Positions 25,848 through 34,322 of a stretch of 64,000 nt of DNA are shown here, piece after piece (position 1 is the stretch's first letter; every line of letters begins with the position of its first letter). The stretch comes from Hahella sp. HNIBRBA332 (lineage in GTDB: Bacteria > Pseudomonadota > Gammaproteobacteria > Pseudomonadales > Oleiphilaceae): NCBI RefSeq assembly GCF_030719035.1, contig NZ_CP132203.1, positions 1,984,001-2,048,000 of the forward strand. The letters are read 5' to 3'. The position numbers and the translations under genes are program-made. Below the pieces are notes generated by a model. That model was not told the DNA's origin. It did not search any database and saw only the letters and a list, made by a program, of their open reading frames with translations.

Positions 25848-26639
25848 TCACTTTAGAGCCTGCTTAACTGCTTGATAATCCTCAAGCGCAGGACGGCGGA
25901 CAGTAAAACGAATGTCTATACGCCTGTTTTTCTGTTGGGACTCAGACTCTTCAAGTAATCCAGCAGGGCATAACTCTTTATTCATTACATTTGGGTCAAC
26001 GTTAGTGCAAGGGACTGGTCGAGTATCTGCATAGCCGCTGACGGAGAAGAGTGTTTTTCCCATATGGTTTCTCAGTAGCTCAAGTCGTTCGTTTTCTTCC
26101 AGCATGGTATTCCAGTAGTTCCAGACAGATATGGCTCTGAAAGAGGACAACCCCCAGTTGCCTTTTATCGATGAGTTTCGGTAGGGAACTCTATCGGTGT
26201 GCCCTTCAACAAAAATAGTATCTAAATACAGCCAACGACTTTTTTTGTTGATTGTATGGAACAGGACTTTGCCAATTTCCAACGCAATATCTTGATGTAG
26301 TTGGTCCTTGGGGATATCGAAGCGGCCTTGGCGAAATGTCAGAACATCCTCAGGGATTCTTAGGACAGTATCGTTGTCGCTGATTTTGACGGGGATATTC
26401 TTTTCGTTTAGTTCTTGCTCAATCTCTTTGAGAATATCTTTTCTGACTTGCTCAGCCATAGCGATTTCTTTTATCGCATCGTCCCATTGTTCGCTCTTTT
26501 GTGTTAGCTCGAGAATCAAAGCAACCGCCGCCAGTACAAAGATCACTAATAAGCCAGCCATGATGTCAGAGAAGGAAATCCAGTAAGGGTTCTCTTCATC
26601 TACTTGTGTGCTGGGATAGCGCTTGCTAATTGTTCTCAT
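25848..26639 (-). CDS. zorB: Zorya ZorB, MotB/OmpA-like stator subunit
   Basis: 263 aa. One TM at about 22-44 contains the conserved ion-path Asp (FSDIMAGLLVIFVL, near residue 25). A linker and a C-terminal OmpA-like peptidoglycan-binding domain follow (FVEGHTDRVPY, then NRRIDIRFTV). In the known ZorA5B2 motor the TM Asp carries the ion flow and the OmpA domain anchors to the cell wall. The start overlaps the zorA stop by 4 bp and the end overlaps zorC by 4 bp, so the genes are translationally coupled. It looks intact. Confidence 0.93.
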   Translation of the reverse strand: MRTISKRYPSTQVDEENPYWISFSDIMAGLLVIFVLAAVALILELTQKSEQWDDAIKEIAMAEQVRKDILKEIEQELNEKNIPVKISDNDTVLRIPEDVLTFRQGRFDIPKDQLHQDIALEIGKVLFHTINKKSRWLYLDTIFVEGHTDRVPYRNSSIKGNWGLSSFRAISVWNYWNTMLEENERLELLRNHMGKTLFSVSGYADTRPVPCTNVDPNVMNKELCPAGLLEESESQQKNRRIDIRFTVRRPALEDYQAVKQALK

Positions 26640-28636
26640 CCGTGACTACCTGTGCGAATACTGACTTTACTATCTACCTCATCTACTACCTCACTGAGAG
26701 TGCGAACAGCATCTGTCATGACTCCCAGATAGCTGTTAGTTTGCTCATTCCAGACGCTTAAGCGCTCTGTGGTTTGAGCTTGTACACGGTCGGAATAATC
26801 AGCTAGCAATTCAGCAATCTGCTTTTCTAGATCTTCAATATGCGCTTTTAGTGAGGTCGCCAAGCGATCAAAGTGTGATCCAACAATGGACATGCCCTGG
26901 CTCGCTGTTTGCGCGGCCTTATCCAAGTTGGTTGCAGTGTCTTCCATCTGCATATTTGTAAGCTGAAGCTTGTCGGACAGTTCTTTATAAGCTTGAAGGA
27001 GAGCTTGCGACTGCTCAGAAATGGATGAGGTAAGTGATACTGCATTTTGTATTTTGTCGGTCATAGCGTCAGTAGCGCTTTTGATATTTACGGAAAGTAG
27101 CCCTAGTTGATTTGACGAGGCTTTCATATCGGCCCCGGCTTGGAGCATCCCCTGTGTGGATTCTCTATGACTTTTTGAGAGATCTTTGAAGTCCTCAAGT
27201 AAGGTCGATAATGCGCTTTGCAAAGACGAGTGTTGTTGCTCTTGGTGCGCCAATAGTTTCTCTACAGATTCAGTTAAAGCAGCTTGGCTGCTATTAAAGC
27301 TGCTGAGCTGGTCATGTAAGACTCTCTGTCTGGCGATTTCTCTCTTCTGTTGCCCTTCAACTTGTTGGCCTAAGGTTGTTTGAACGCCTTCGAGCATTTG
27401 CGCACTTTGATGTGAGAGATTTCGCATCTGTTCTTCCATTGAAATAAGAAAGCCACCGAACTCTTGTTGCAGTTGCTGTTGGCGAGAAGCATCAAGTTCT
27501 CTCTGTTGGGATAGTTGGTGTGTCAACTGCGCTTCTATATCAGCTGTTACTGTTGCGCTTTGAGTGATAAGGCTTTTGACTTGCTGCTCAAGATTATTAG
27601 TGAACTGGCTCAGACCTTGAGTCATGCCGCCAGAAGCGTTGGATATTTCTTGCGCAGCCTGCTCCATCATCGCTCTTTGGCTTTCTCCAGCGGAACCAAT
27701 ACCAGTAAGAAACCGCTCTAGCAGGGACTCAAGCGCCTTCTCCGACCCAGAGTGAGCGCTATCAACCAATTTAGAAATTGCTGGGGCAAGAATGCTGTTT
27801 AAGCTTTGTGCAACGCTTGCACTGATAGCCCCTGATGCTTCCCGCATCGCTTCTTGCATTTTATGGCCAATTTTTTCGTCTAGCTCAGCAAGCTTTTCTA
27901 GGCTTTGGCGAGAAGAGTCTTCGATATTAGAAAGACTCTGTTCTGCTGTAATGCGAGGGTATAAGTAATCAACCTCATTTTGAAATTGACTTATTCTTCC
28001 TCGAATGTTCCGCTCAAGGAGTTTTTCGTAAATGTTAAAAATCACGCTGGTCAATACGCCCCAGACAGATGTCATAAAGGCAATAGACGCCCCTCCAATA
28101 AGTCCGGCTATCCCTACTTTTAGCTCGTTGAAGTCTTCTGACGTAACATTAAGCTCAGCCAACCCCATTTGAAGACCGGCAAAGGTTCCAATTACACCAA
28201 TGGCCGTTAGAAAACCTGGTACCGCTGCAATTAGCCGGTTTTCCGTTAAACCACTTGCCAGCGTATGAGTATTGAAAAAGTGAGCGGCGTCTAATGTATT
28301 ACATAGACGCCTCTTCTGAGGTATGTGGACAAGAGACTCGTCAAACTCGCGCCAAAGCTTTCCGTACTTAGTACTTTTCAAAGCATGATTGAGAATATCG
28401 CGCTGCTTCTCAAGCAGCTCTTCGGGCGCTATGCCCGAAAGTAATCTCTTATAAAACCGGAGGCGCCGAATAGCTCTATCGTAATTTATTAGAGACCAAG
28501 CTCCGAGAGATAGGGCAATGATAATTAACGCTAAGACAACCAGTGCGCTTAAGCCTTCTGGTGAAGTTATATCCCATTGGAGAACACGGCCAAACTCTGG
28601 CCATAAGTTTCCCAAATTGTACTCAGCATTTTTCAT
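26636..28636 (-). CDS. zorA: Zorya ZorA, MotA/TolQ/ExbB-like motor subunit with long tail
   Basis: 666 aa. TM segments lie at about 29-50, 134-160 and 173-202, the last two with the MotA-like GFLTAIGVIGTFAGLQMG and GGASIAFMTSVWGVLTS. About 430 residues of Gln- and Ser-rich coiled coil follow. The long cytoplasmic tail is the hallmark of ZorA and is known to signal from the membrane to the cytosolic effectors. GAGGG precedes the ATG. It is the first gene of the operon; the promoter should lie in 28637-28786. Confidence 0.93.
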   Translation of the reverse strand: MKNAEYNLGNLWPEFGRVLQWDITSPEGLSALVVLALIIIALSLGAWSLINYDRAIRRLRFYKRLLSGIAPEELLEKQRDILNHALKSTKYGKLWREFDESLVHIPQKRRLCNTLDAAHFFNTHTLASGLTENRLIAAVPGFLTAIGVIGTFAGLQMGLAELNVTSEDFNELKVGIAGLIGGASIAFMTSVWGVLTSVIFNIYEKLLERNIRGRISQFQNEVDYLYPRITAEQSLSNIEDSSRQSLEKLAELDEKIGHKMQEAMREASGAISASVAQSLNSILAPAISKLVDSAHSGSEKALESLLERFLTGIGSAGESQRAMMEQAAQEISNASGGMTQGLSQFTNNLEQQVKSLITQSATVTADIEAQLTHQLSQQRELDASRQQQLQQEFGGFLISMEEQMRNLSHQSAQMLEGVQTTLGQQVEGQQKREIARQRVLHDQLSSFNSSQAALTESVEKLLAHQEQQHSSLQSALSTLLEDFKDLSKSHRESTQGMLQAGADMKASSNQLGLLSVNIKSATDAMTDKIQNAVSLTSSISEQSQALLQAYKELSDKLQLTNMQMEDTATNLDKAAQTASQGMSIVGSHFDRLATSLKAHIEDLEKQIAELLADYSDRVQAQTTERLSVWNEQTNSYLGVMTDAVRTLSEVVDEVDSKVSIRTGSHG

Positions 28637-28786
28637 ACAGTCCCTCGCACGCGAGATACCTACACTGAGATAAAGTAAAGTCTGTGAATTGCTCTACGCC
28701 CACTGAATTTCACAGGATAAGTGTAAAACTTTGTGATAACCGAGAGCGGGGAAGGGAGGGACGCTGTGAGCAGGATAAAGGGGAAA

Positions 28787-29545
28787 TCAATCAAAAGTTG
28801 GATCATTAAACCTACTAAACAGCTCCTTTAATTTCCCACTCTTCATCAAACGGTCCATCTCTCTATCCCATATCTCCGCAAACCTCCGTCCTTCGTCGTC
28901 GTATCTGAATCCGAGGTAGAATTTGGCGCCTGGGATGACGTCTTTCTGGATGACGACGCGTTGCGCCAGGCGGGTGTCGATGACGGCGTCGACGAGGCGT
29001 TCTTCGTAGTCGAGGATGAAGTCGATGCGTCTGAGGTCGAGCATTTTCAGGGCGGCGTCTATGTCGACGAATTCGTGGACCTGGACGGGAACAGTGAGGA
29101 TGCCGTTATTGTCGAAACCGGAGTTGGGCTCCCAGGAGACGCGTTGTCCTTTTAGTTGTTCCTGGCTGATCCAGTGGTCTATTTTGCCCTTGAGGTGAGC
29201 GACGGAGAGGCTGCCCACATAGATGTGCCAGCGGGGCAGGTAAATATCCCGCATGCCTTTGTAGGCGCCAGGAAAGGCGTCGAAGTTCAACTTGGCGGTT
29301 TGCACGTTGGCCTGGCATCGTTTGGGAGGCATGTAGCTCACTTCTACTGAGACGCCGTTGTCCTCGTAAATAAGCTCCCATAATTCATGATATAGCCCTG
29401 TGCCATCCGGGTTGGTGTAGCCTTGCCAGATTGGGGTGCAGATGCGAATGATGGAGTCGGCCTTTAGAGGAAGGCTGACGCCAAGCATCAGTAGTAAGGC
29501 GATCCAAGAAAGACTCTGTGGGGATGACAACCGTCTATTTGGCAT
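28787..29545 (-). CDS. Solitary periplasmic substrate-binding protein
   Basis: 252 aa. A signal peptide (IALLLMLGVSLPLKA) is followed by a type II binding-protein fold (IRICTPIWQGYTNPDGTGLY, LWELIYEDNGVSVEVSYMPPKRC, and a C-terminal DREMDRLMKSGKLKELFSRF). It is similar in layout to the orphan binding proteins at 18000 and 48151. No transporter genes are adjacent. It lies directly upstream of zorA on the same strand, but about 150 bp separate them. Ligand unknown. Confidence 0.8.
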   Translation of the reverse strand: MPNRRLSSPQSLSWIALLLMLGVSLPLKADSIIRICTPIWQGYTNPDGTGLYHELWELIYEDNGVSVEVSYMPPKRCQANVQTAKLNFDAFPGAYKGMRDIYLPRWHIYVGSLSVAHLKGKIDHWISQEQLKGQRVSWEPNSGFDNNGILTVPVQVHEFVDIDAALKMLDLRRIDFILDYEERLVDAVIDTRLAQRVVIQKDVIPGAKFYLGFRYDDEGRRFAEIWDREMDRLMKSGKLKELFSRFNDPTFD

Positions 29546-29730
29546 TGGGCTTCCAATTTGCTGCTACCAATACTTGTTGATGAAAAAGGTATTGGCTTGA
29601 AGTATAGCAGTGGCAAATTGACGGAACGTGGGAAAGACCGACAAGGGGGTAATTCCTAGTCAATTAAGAGCTATTGAGAATGTAGAAAAATAGCAGGCTT
29701 TTAAAATCTGTTTACAGGTACTGAGGGTGT

Positions 29731-30594
29731 TCAAAACTCTGTGTCAACCAATCCTAACTCCTCTAGCCTTATAGCCATCGCCGTCACTGATACGTTGAAC
29801 TGGTCAGCTAATGAAATAAACTGAACTCTGTTATAACGCATAACTTTGGCTAAGTATTGGCTCAAGTCTCTACGGGTTTGCAGCTTCTGGGATATCTCCT
29901 CAAGACTTTGAGAAAGCGCGAATGCGCTTGTGTCATTCAACTTGAATTCTTGGGTTAAGAATCTATCCTCAAATGCTTTTCGAATTTGCTTCTCTGGCAT
30001 TAAAAAGAATGTTGCAAAGGTATCTGCTTCATATTCCATTGGGACTCTGGACGCTCCGCCGCCGCTACCATCTAATGCTCGGTCGCGATGAAATCCGACA
30101 CCCTCGTGAAGGATTGCGTGCCCCAGCTCATGCGCGGCAGTGAAGTTTCTAATATTTGGAAGAGGCTTCCGAGAGATAGCGACCTCTAATCTAATGGTAT
30201 CGATTGAGCCGGCAACTTCGTATAACTCTGCGCCATCTGGCTTATATTGGCCGAGTGAATCTTGCATGTTCACCGAATAACCAAGATATTTGAATGCCAC
30301 TATTGGATCTAAAATATCGATGGGGGAAGTAAGCGCTTGGTCTGGGAAGAGTTGAGACCTGTTGCGCCACATCTTGGCTTGCAGATTACGGGCAAACTTC
30401 TCTATATCAGCTCTGGAAAATCTTTGGCCTTTTCGTTTTCCATTTAAAATTATGTCGGATGACATAGAAAGATTAGGCTTCTTAACGGAGGAAATTGCGC
30501 TGAATCTCCCTTCATCATCAAGGTATGCGTAGGGATTTTTTAGAAGAAGGCGGCTCTCGCGTATCTGATCGGTAAGGGATTGATCCATATTCAC
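29731..30594 (-). CDS. ImmA/IrrE-family metallopeptidase
   Basis: 287 aa. The zinc motif HELGHAILHEG lies near residue 150, with a downstream Glu in MEYEADTFATFFLMP completing the metal site (ImmA/IrrE, DUF955 family). The C-terminal LADQFNVSVTAMAIRLEELGLV is typical. Members cleave XRE-type repressors or act as stress regulators on mobile elements. No XRE gene is directly adjacent, so its target is unclear. AT-rich composition like the Zorya genes suggests it belongs to the same acquired stretch. GGAG precedes the ATG. Confidence 0.87.
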   Translation of the reverse strand: MNMDQSLTDQIRESRLLLKNPYAYLDDEGRFSAISSVKKPNLSMSSDIILNGKRKGQRFSRADIEKFARNLQAKMWRNRSQLFPDQALTSPIDILDPIVAFKYLGYSVNMQDSLGQYKPDGAELYEVAGSIDTIRLEVAISRKPLPNIRNFTAAHELGHAILHEGVGFHRDRALDGSGGGASRVPMEYEADTFATFFLMPEKQIRKAFEDRFLTQEFKLNDTSAFALSQSLEEISQKLQTRRDLSQYLAKVMRYNRVQFISLADQFNVSVTAMAIRLEELGLVDTEF

Positions 30595-30699
30595 TCCGAA
30601 AAGCTATCTGCTCAAAAAACGCTCAGGCCAATATATGGTAGATAGGAGTGTGAATCAACAATACATGTGGAATTAACCGTCATCTATACGGCGGCGCGC

Positions 30700-30747
30700 A
30701 AAAAAACGCCCCCGACAGGCGAGTGCGGAAGGGCCCGGTCGGGGACG
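30700..30747 (-). terminator. Rho-independent terminator of the ureohydrolase operon
   Basis: On the minus strand, CGTCCCCGAC and GTCGGGGGCG form a roughly 10-bp stem (one G-T pair) and are followed by seven T. It sits 14 bp beyond the stop at 30762. Confidence 0.85.
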
Positions 30748-30761
30748 AAGGGTTTAATCGG

Positions 30762-31703
30762 TCAGTGGCGTCGTCTCTCGGTCAAGCCGGCGAGGTAGTT
30801 CATGACGAAGTGGGCGGCGACTTCTGCGGTGTTGGAGGCGTCGTCCAGGGGCGGGCTGACTTCTACAATATCCAGGCCGATGGTTTTGGTTTTGCGGGCG
30901 ATTTCATAGACCGCGTCGGCCACTTCGTACGCCATCAGGCCACAGCCGTTAGGGACGCTGGTGCCCTGGGCGAAGGCGCGGTCGAGACAGTCGATATCCA
31001 CCGATACGTAAACGCCGTCGGTATCGCGAGAAGCGTGAGCGATGGCTTCCTCCAAAGTGTGGTGCCAGCCGTCGCGGCGGATCTCGTATGGGGTGCGCAC
31101 CATGACGCCAGCCTGTTCCGCCCGTTCCATGTACTCTCGCGAATAGATCGGCGCATTGACGCCCAGCTGTACGCTATTGGCGTGGCTGTACACGTCTTGC
31201 ACCGTATACATCCAATGCCCCGAATGCTCCTGACCTTTCACCGGCGGACGGGAGTCGAAATGGGCGTCAAACACGATCAGACCGAAACGCTGGCCGCCGG
31301 AACGTTTAAGGAGTCCGCGCAGTATCGGATCAGTGACCGAATGATCGCCTCCCAGAAAAACCGGCATCGTTGCAGGCGGCAGCGCCGTGACAGCTTCTTC
31401 GATGCGGGAATAGGTCTGATGAATGTCATTGCTGACAGGCACCGGCGCGCCGCGGCGAAAACGCAGAGAAGAAAGGTCTGCGCGTTTGTCCGTGCAATAA
31501 AGACTGAAACCGTTCAGCGCCTCCAGAATGGCGGCGGGCCCAAACCGGGTTCCGGGTCGATGACTCACGGCGAAATCGAAGGGAATCTCCACAAAGGTGA
31601 TCAAGTCTGAACCGAAGTCTGCGCCGGCGGCGTCTTCCACATCCTTGACCCAGGCTTCGGACACCCATTTCAGGGACTGATCATTGACAACTCTCTCATA
31701 CAT
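30762..31703 (-). CDS. Ureohydrolase (agmatinase/arginase family)
   Basis: 313 aa. All manganese ligands of the family are visible: GGDHSV, DAHFDSR and SVDIDCLD, plus the C-terminal EVSPPLDD. The enzyme should hydrolyse a guanidino compound to urea and an amine. The substrate cannot be fixed: the motifs fit agmatinase, guanidinobutyrase or related enzymes. It starts 13 bp after the stop of a radical SAM gene, which is unusual for polyamine synthesis and points to a dedicated pathway. A strong terminator follows. Confidence 0.9.
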   Translation of the reverse strand: MYERVVNDQSLKWVSEAWVKDVEDAAGADFGSDLITFVEIPFDFAVSHRPGTRFGPAAILEALNGFSLYCTDKRADLSSLRFRRGAPVPVSNDIHQTYSRIEEAVTALPPATMPVFLGGDHSVTDPILRGLLKRSGGQRFGLIVFDAHFDSRPPVKGQEHSGHWMYTVQDVYSHANSVQLGVNAPIYSREYMERAEQAGVMVRTPYEIRRDGWHHTLEEAIAHASRDTDGVYVSVDIDCLDRAFAQGTSVPNGCGLMAYEVADAVYEIARKTKTIGLDIVEVSPPLDDASNTAEVAAHFVMNYLAGLTERRRH

Positions 31704-31716
31704 GGCGGCTTCCTCA

Positions 31717-32994
31717 TCACACCGGTTGCGTTGTTTGCGTTTTCACCATGGCGCCTTTGCGGGTCAACTCCACATGGTCAATGCCGACGGCCTGTTTGGC
31801 CCTTTCCACCACCGCGTCGTCGCCATGCTTGGCGCGCCAGCGTTCATATTCTTCGACCTTGCGGTTCATGGCGGACAGGTCGCGGCCTTGCCATTGGCGC
31901 TCCCGCACCAGACAGAAACCGTTCTGATCCGGCGTACGGATTTTCGCCGCATAGGCGGAGTTCCATACGTTCTCCAGCGTATCCTGGCGCAAATGGCCAA
32001 TCAGGCGGGACAGGCCGTTGCAGTCGTACACTTCGCCAAACAGATTCACGAACAGGCCGCAGTTAACCTGCCGACAGCGATAGCCGCCGCCCATGGGACG
32101 GCTGGGGGAATAGATCAGCCCGTATTCCTCCTCGTCGATTTTGCGCATCATCTCTATCAGGCCATTGGCGCGCTCTTTCTCCAGTAGCAGGGACTTATGA
32201 TCCGCCATGCCTTCCGGGATCAACGTCATGATGTAGCTGTGTACGTTGTTGTCTCGACACCAGCGGAATAGATCCGCGACATCGTCCAGATCGTGAAACT
32301 TGGGCGTCACCACGACATCGATAGCGAGTCGGGTGGGAATCGACTGGTTGAAGCCCCGATCCAGCAGCAGGCCCATGGCGCTGCGCGCTTTGTCTCCATA
32401 GCCGCGCACGCCCACCATGCGGTCCTGCACGGCGGTGTCGATATTGTTGTATTTGAGGAAAACGGACGCGCCCAGCTCATACAGGCGATCCGCTCCGGCG
32501 GCGTCCAGATGATAGCCGCTGGTGAACAGGACAGTGGTCATGCCCAGACTATGAATGTATTCGACGATCTCCCAGAAGCCGGGATCAATCATCGGTTCGC
32601 CGGCGCCGGGAAACTCCACCGTTGTGGCTCCGAGGCGGCGCGCCTGCAGAATGATGTCTTTACGCTCCTGCGTGCTCAGCTCTATCCGGTCCGGCACATC
32701 GCTGTAGCGGTCTGGCGTGCGGTCGCAATAGAAGCACTTCAGTTTGCATTCGCCGGTCATATCGATGTCCAGGTGCAACAGACGATTTTCCGCCTGAGCC
32801 CGGCGAATTGTCTCCTGGCAGTAATCCGTGCCCGCCGCCCACAGGTTCTCCAGCCGGCTCTGCGCAGCCTGGATATGGGGGAGGGATTTGCGGTCCACAT
32901 CAGGGGAGAGACGCAGTCTCGGAAGATTGTCGGTCCGCTCTTCGGCGGCGTCGATCAGATGTACGTTCAACAGCGTTGCGTGATTCTTATCCAT
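31717..32994 (-). CDS. Radical SAM enzyme
   Basis: 425 aa from the ATG at 32994, which has AAGGA upstream; the ATG at 33018 lacks a site. The CX3CX2C motif (ECKLKCFYCDRTP) near residue 65 binds the [4Fe-4S] cluster and SAM. FPGAGEP is the GGE-like SAM-contacting motif. Downstream Cys in YRCRQVNCGLFVNLFGEVYD and CNGLSR could hold an auxiliary cluster (SPASM-like), which suits peptide or guanidino substrates. It is flanked by a DMT exporter and a ureohydrolase in one operon. The product is unknown. Confidence 0.88.
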   Translation of the reverse strand: MDKNHATLLNVHLIDAAEERTDNLPRLRLSPDVDRKSLPHIQAAQSRLENLWAAGTDYCQETIRRAQAENRLLHLDIDMTGECKLKCFYCDRTPDRYSDVPDRIELSTQERKDIILQARRLGATTVEFPGAGEPMIDPGFWEIVEYIHSLGMTTVLFTSGYHLDAAGADRLYELGASVFLKYNNIDTAVQDRMVGVRGYGDKARSAMGLLLDRGFNQSIPTRLAIDVVVTPKFHDLDDVADLFRWCRDNNVHSYIMTLIPEGMADHKSLLLEKERANGLIEMMRKIDEEEYGLIYSPSRPMGGGYRCRQVNCGLFVNLFGEVYDCNGLSRLIGHLRQDTLENVWNSAYAAKIRTPDQNGFCLVRERQWQGRDLSAMNRKVEEYERWRAKHGDDAVVERAKQAVGIDHVELTRKGAMVKTQTTQPV

Positions 32995-33099
32995 GACTAA
33001 ATTCCTTTTTTGATCCATTTTGCGTGACAGCTATTCCATGAAGCGTATCCTTTTCGTCTTCACCGCCATGAGGCCAACGCGGGCTTGGCGGTTGTGGAT

Positions 33100-34071
33100 T
33101 TAGTAGGCGTTCTGAGTAGGTTCTTGCAGTGTCCCAGTGGTCTCGTCCAACGCCTTTTTCGCCTTGTTTTTCTGAGACGAGGACTGGGCGTTTTTTTCTT
33201 TTATTGTGATGAGGCAGACGGCGACGATGATCACGCCGATACCGATCATGTTGACCAGGGTCAGGCGTTCGCCCACCAGCGCGTAAGCGACCAGTCCCGC
33301 CACAAGAGGATCGAACATGCCGATAATAGTGGCGGGTAGGGCGTCTACGTGACGCAATCCGTACATCAGCAGCCAGTAGGGAATAATGGTGGCGATAATC
33401 GCGATAAACGCGATGTAGAGAACGACTTCCCCGGAGTAATCAATGGTATGAACGGTGAGCGCCGGCAGCGCAGCCAGCCAGAGCAGGGAGCTGACCAGAA
33501 ACGCATAGAGCGTCACTGTACTGGCGCCGACGCCGCGTTGCTTGCAGGCGTTGCCGAGCATATTGAAGATGGCGAACGCCAGGCCGCAGGCCAACCCCAC
33601 CAGTACTCCCGCGTTGAGGGAAAACAGTTCCGCCTCGCCGCCGGTGAGCAGGAAGCAGCCCGCTACGCTCAAGGCGACGATGCCTGCGTCACGGAGGTCA
33701 ACGCGGCGTGAGGCGAAGGCGACGCTGATCAACAGCACGAAAAATGGCGCGGTGTATTCCAGGGTGATGGCCGCCGCCACGCTGATCATGCTGATGGCGT
33801 AGTAAAAAGTAATGTTCACAGCGGTGAAAGCCAGACCGGTGGCGATCAACAGGGGAATCGCCGACTTGCTGACCCGAAAGGTGGCGGGCTGCGTCAGCAG
33901 CATGGCCAGCGAGAATACTGCGCAGGCGACCAGCGAACGCACCGCCGTTAGATCCAGGGGCGAGATATCCGCATGGAACAGCACTTTGGCGAGGGCGCCG
34001 GCGACGCCGAACAAAATCGCCGCGATGGCGATCGCGGTAATGCCGAGAGCAAAAGGATGATTTCGCCACAT
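33100..34071 (-). CDS. EamA/DMT-family transporter
   Basis: 323 aa from the ATG at 34071 with AAGGA upstream. About ten TM helices in two EamA repeats (FALGITAIAIAAILFGVAGA; ITLEYTAPFFVLLISVAFA; then the second repeat ending in MIGIGVIIVAVCLI). The tail of about 35 residues is charged (Lys/Gln/Ser). It is first in the operon exporter - radical SAM - ureohydrolase, with 105 bp to the radical SAM start, so it may export that pathway's product (inference). Confidence 0.88.
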   Translation of the reverse strand: MWRNHPFALGITAIAIAAILFGVAGALAKVLFHADISPLDLTAVRSLVACAVFSLAMLLTQPATFRVSKSAIPLLIATGLAFTAVNITFYYAISMISVAAAITLEYTAPFFVLLISVAFASRRVDLRDAGIVALSVAGCFLLTGGEAELFSLNAGVLVGLACGLAFAIFNMLGNACKQRGVGASTVTLYAFLVSSLLWLAALPALTVHTIDYSGEVVLYIAFIAIIATIIPYWLLMYGLRHVDALPATIIGMFDPLVAGLVAYALVGERLTLVNMIGIGVIIVAVCLITIKEKNAQSSSQKNKAKKALDETTGTLQEPTQNAY

Positions 34072-34322
34072 ATCGAGTTCCTTCCGTTGCAATCCATGTT
34101 TATGGCAGCGATATACGGGCTCCGTATGCCGTCCCGCCTGTAACATAACGCGCGCCGACGCCTGACGACGAAGTGGCGTCGAATCTGTCAGGCGACGATA
34201 TCGTTGCGAGACAGGACGAATGAAAAGGGGGACGAATTCATACTACGCCTGTTTCCGGCTCGCTGGCAACAGGCAAAGTTATCATTAAAAACAAACGCTT
34301 AGGCTCATAGTTAGAGCGTTTC

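Larger units (their letters stand above)
25489..25851 (-). pseudogene. zorC: zorC, 5' part truncated by the IS insertion
   Basis: The first 108 codons of zorC (25851 to 25528), after which the frame runs 12 codons into the IS and stops at 25489. The start overlaps the zorB stop by 4 bp. The N-terminal MTLKLRFIEFTLPDWSD and the position between zorB and zorD identify it as ZorC of a type I system. Its reading frame is continuous with the 3' part at 24205 once the IS is removed. Confidence 0.88.

Noticed and set aside
30723..31610. Plus-strand frame of 295 codons opposite the ureohydrolase
   Set aside because: The ureohydrolase motifs on the minus strand are complete, and this frame contains the terminator stem.
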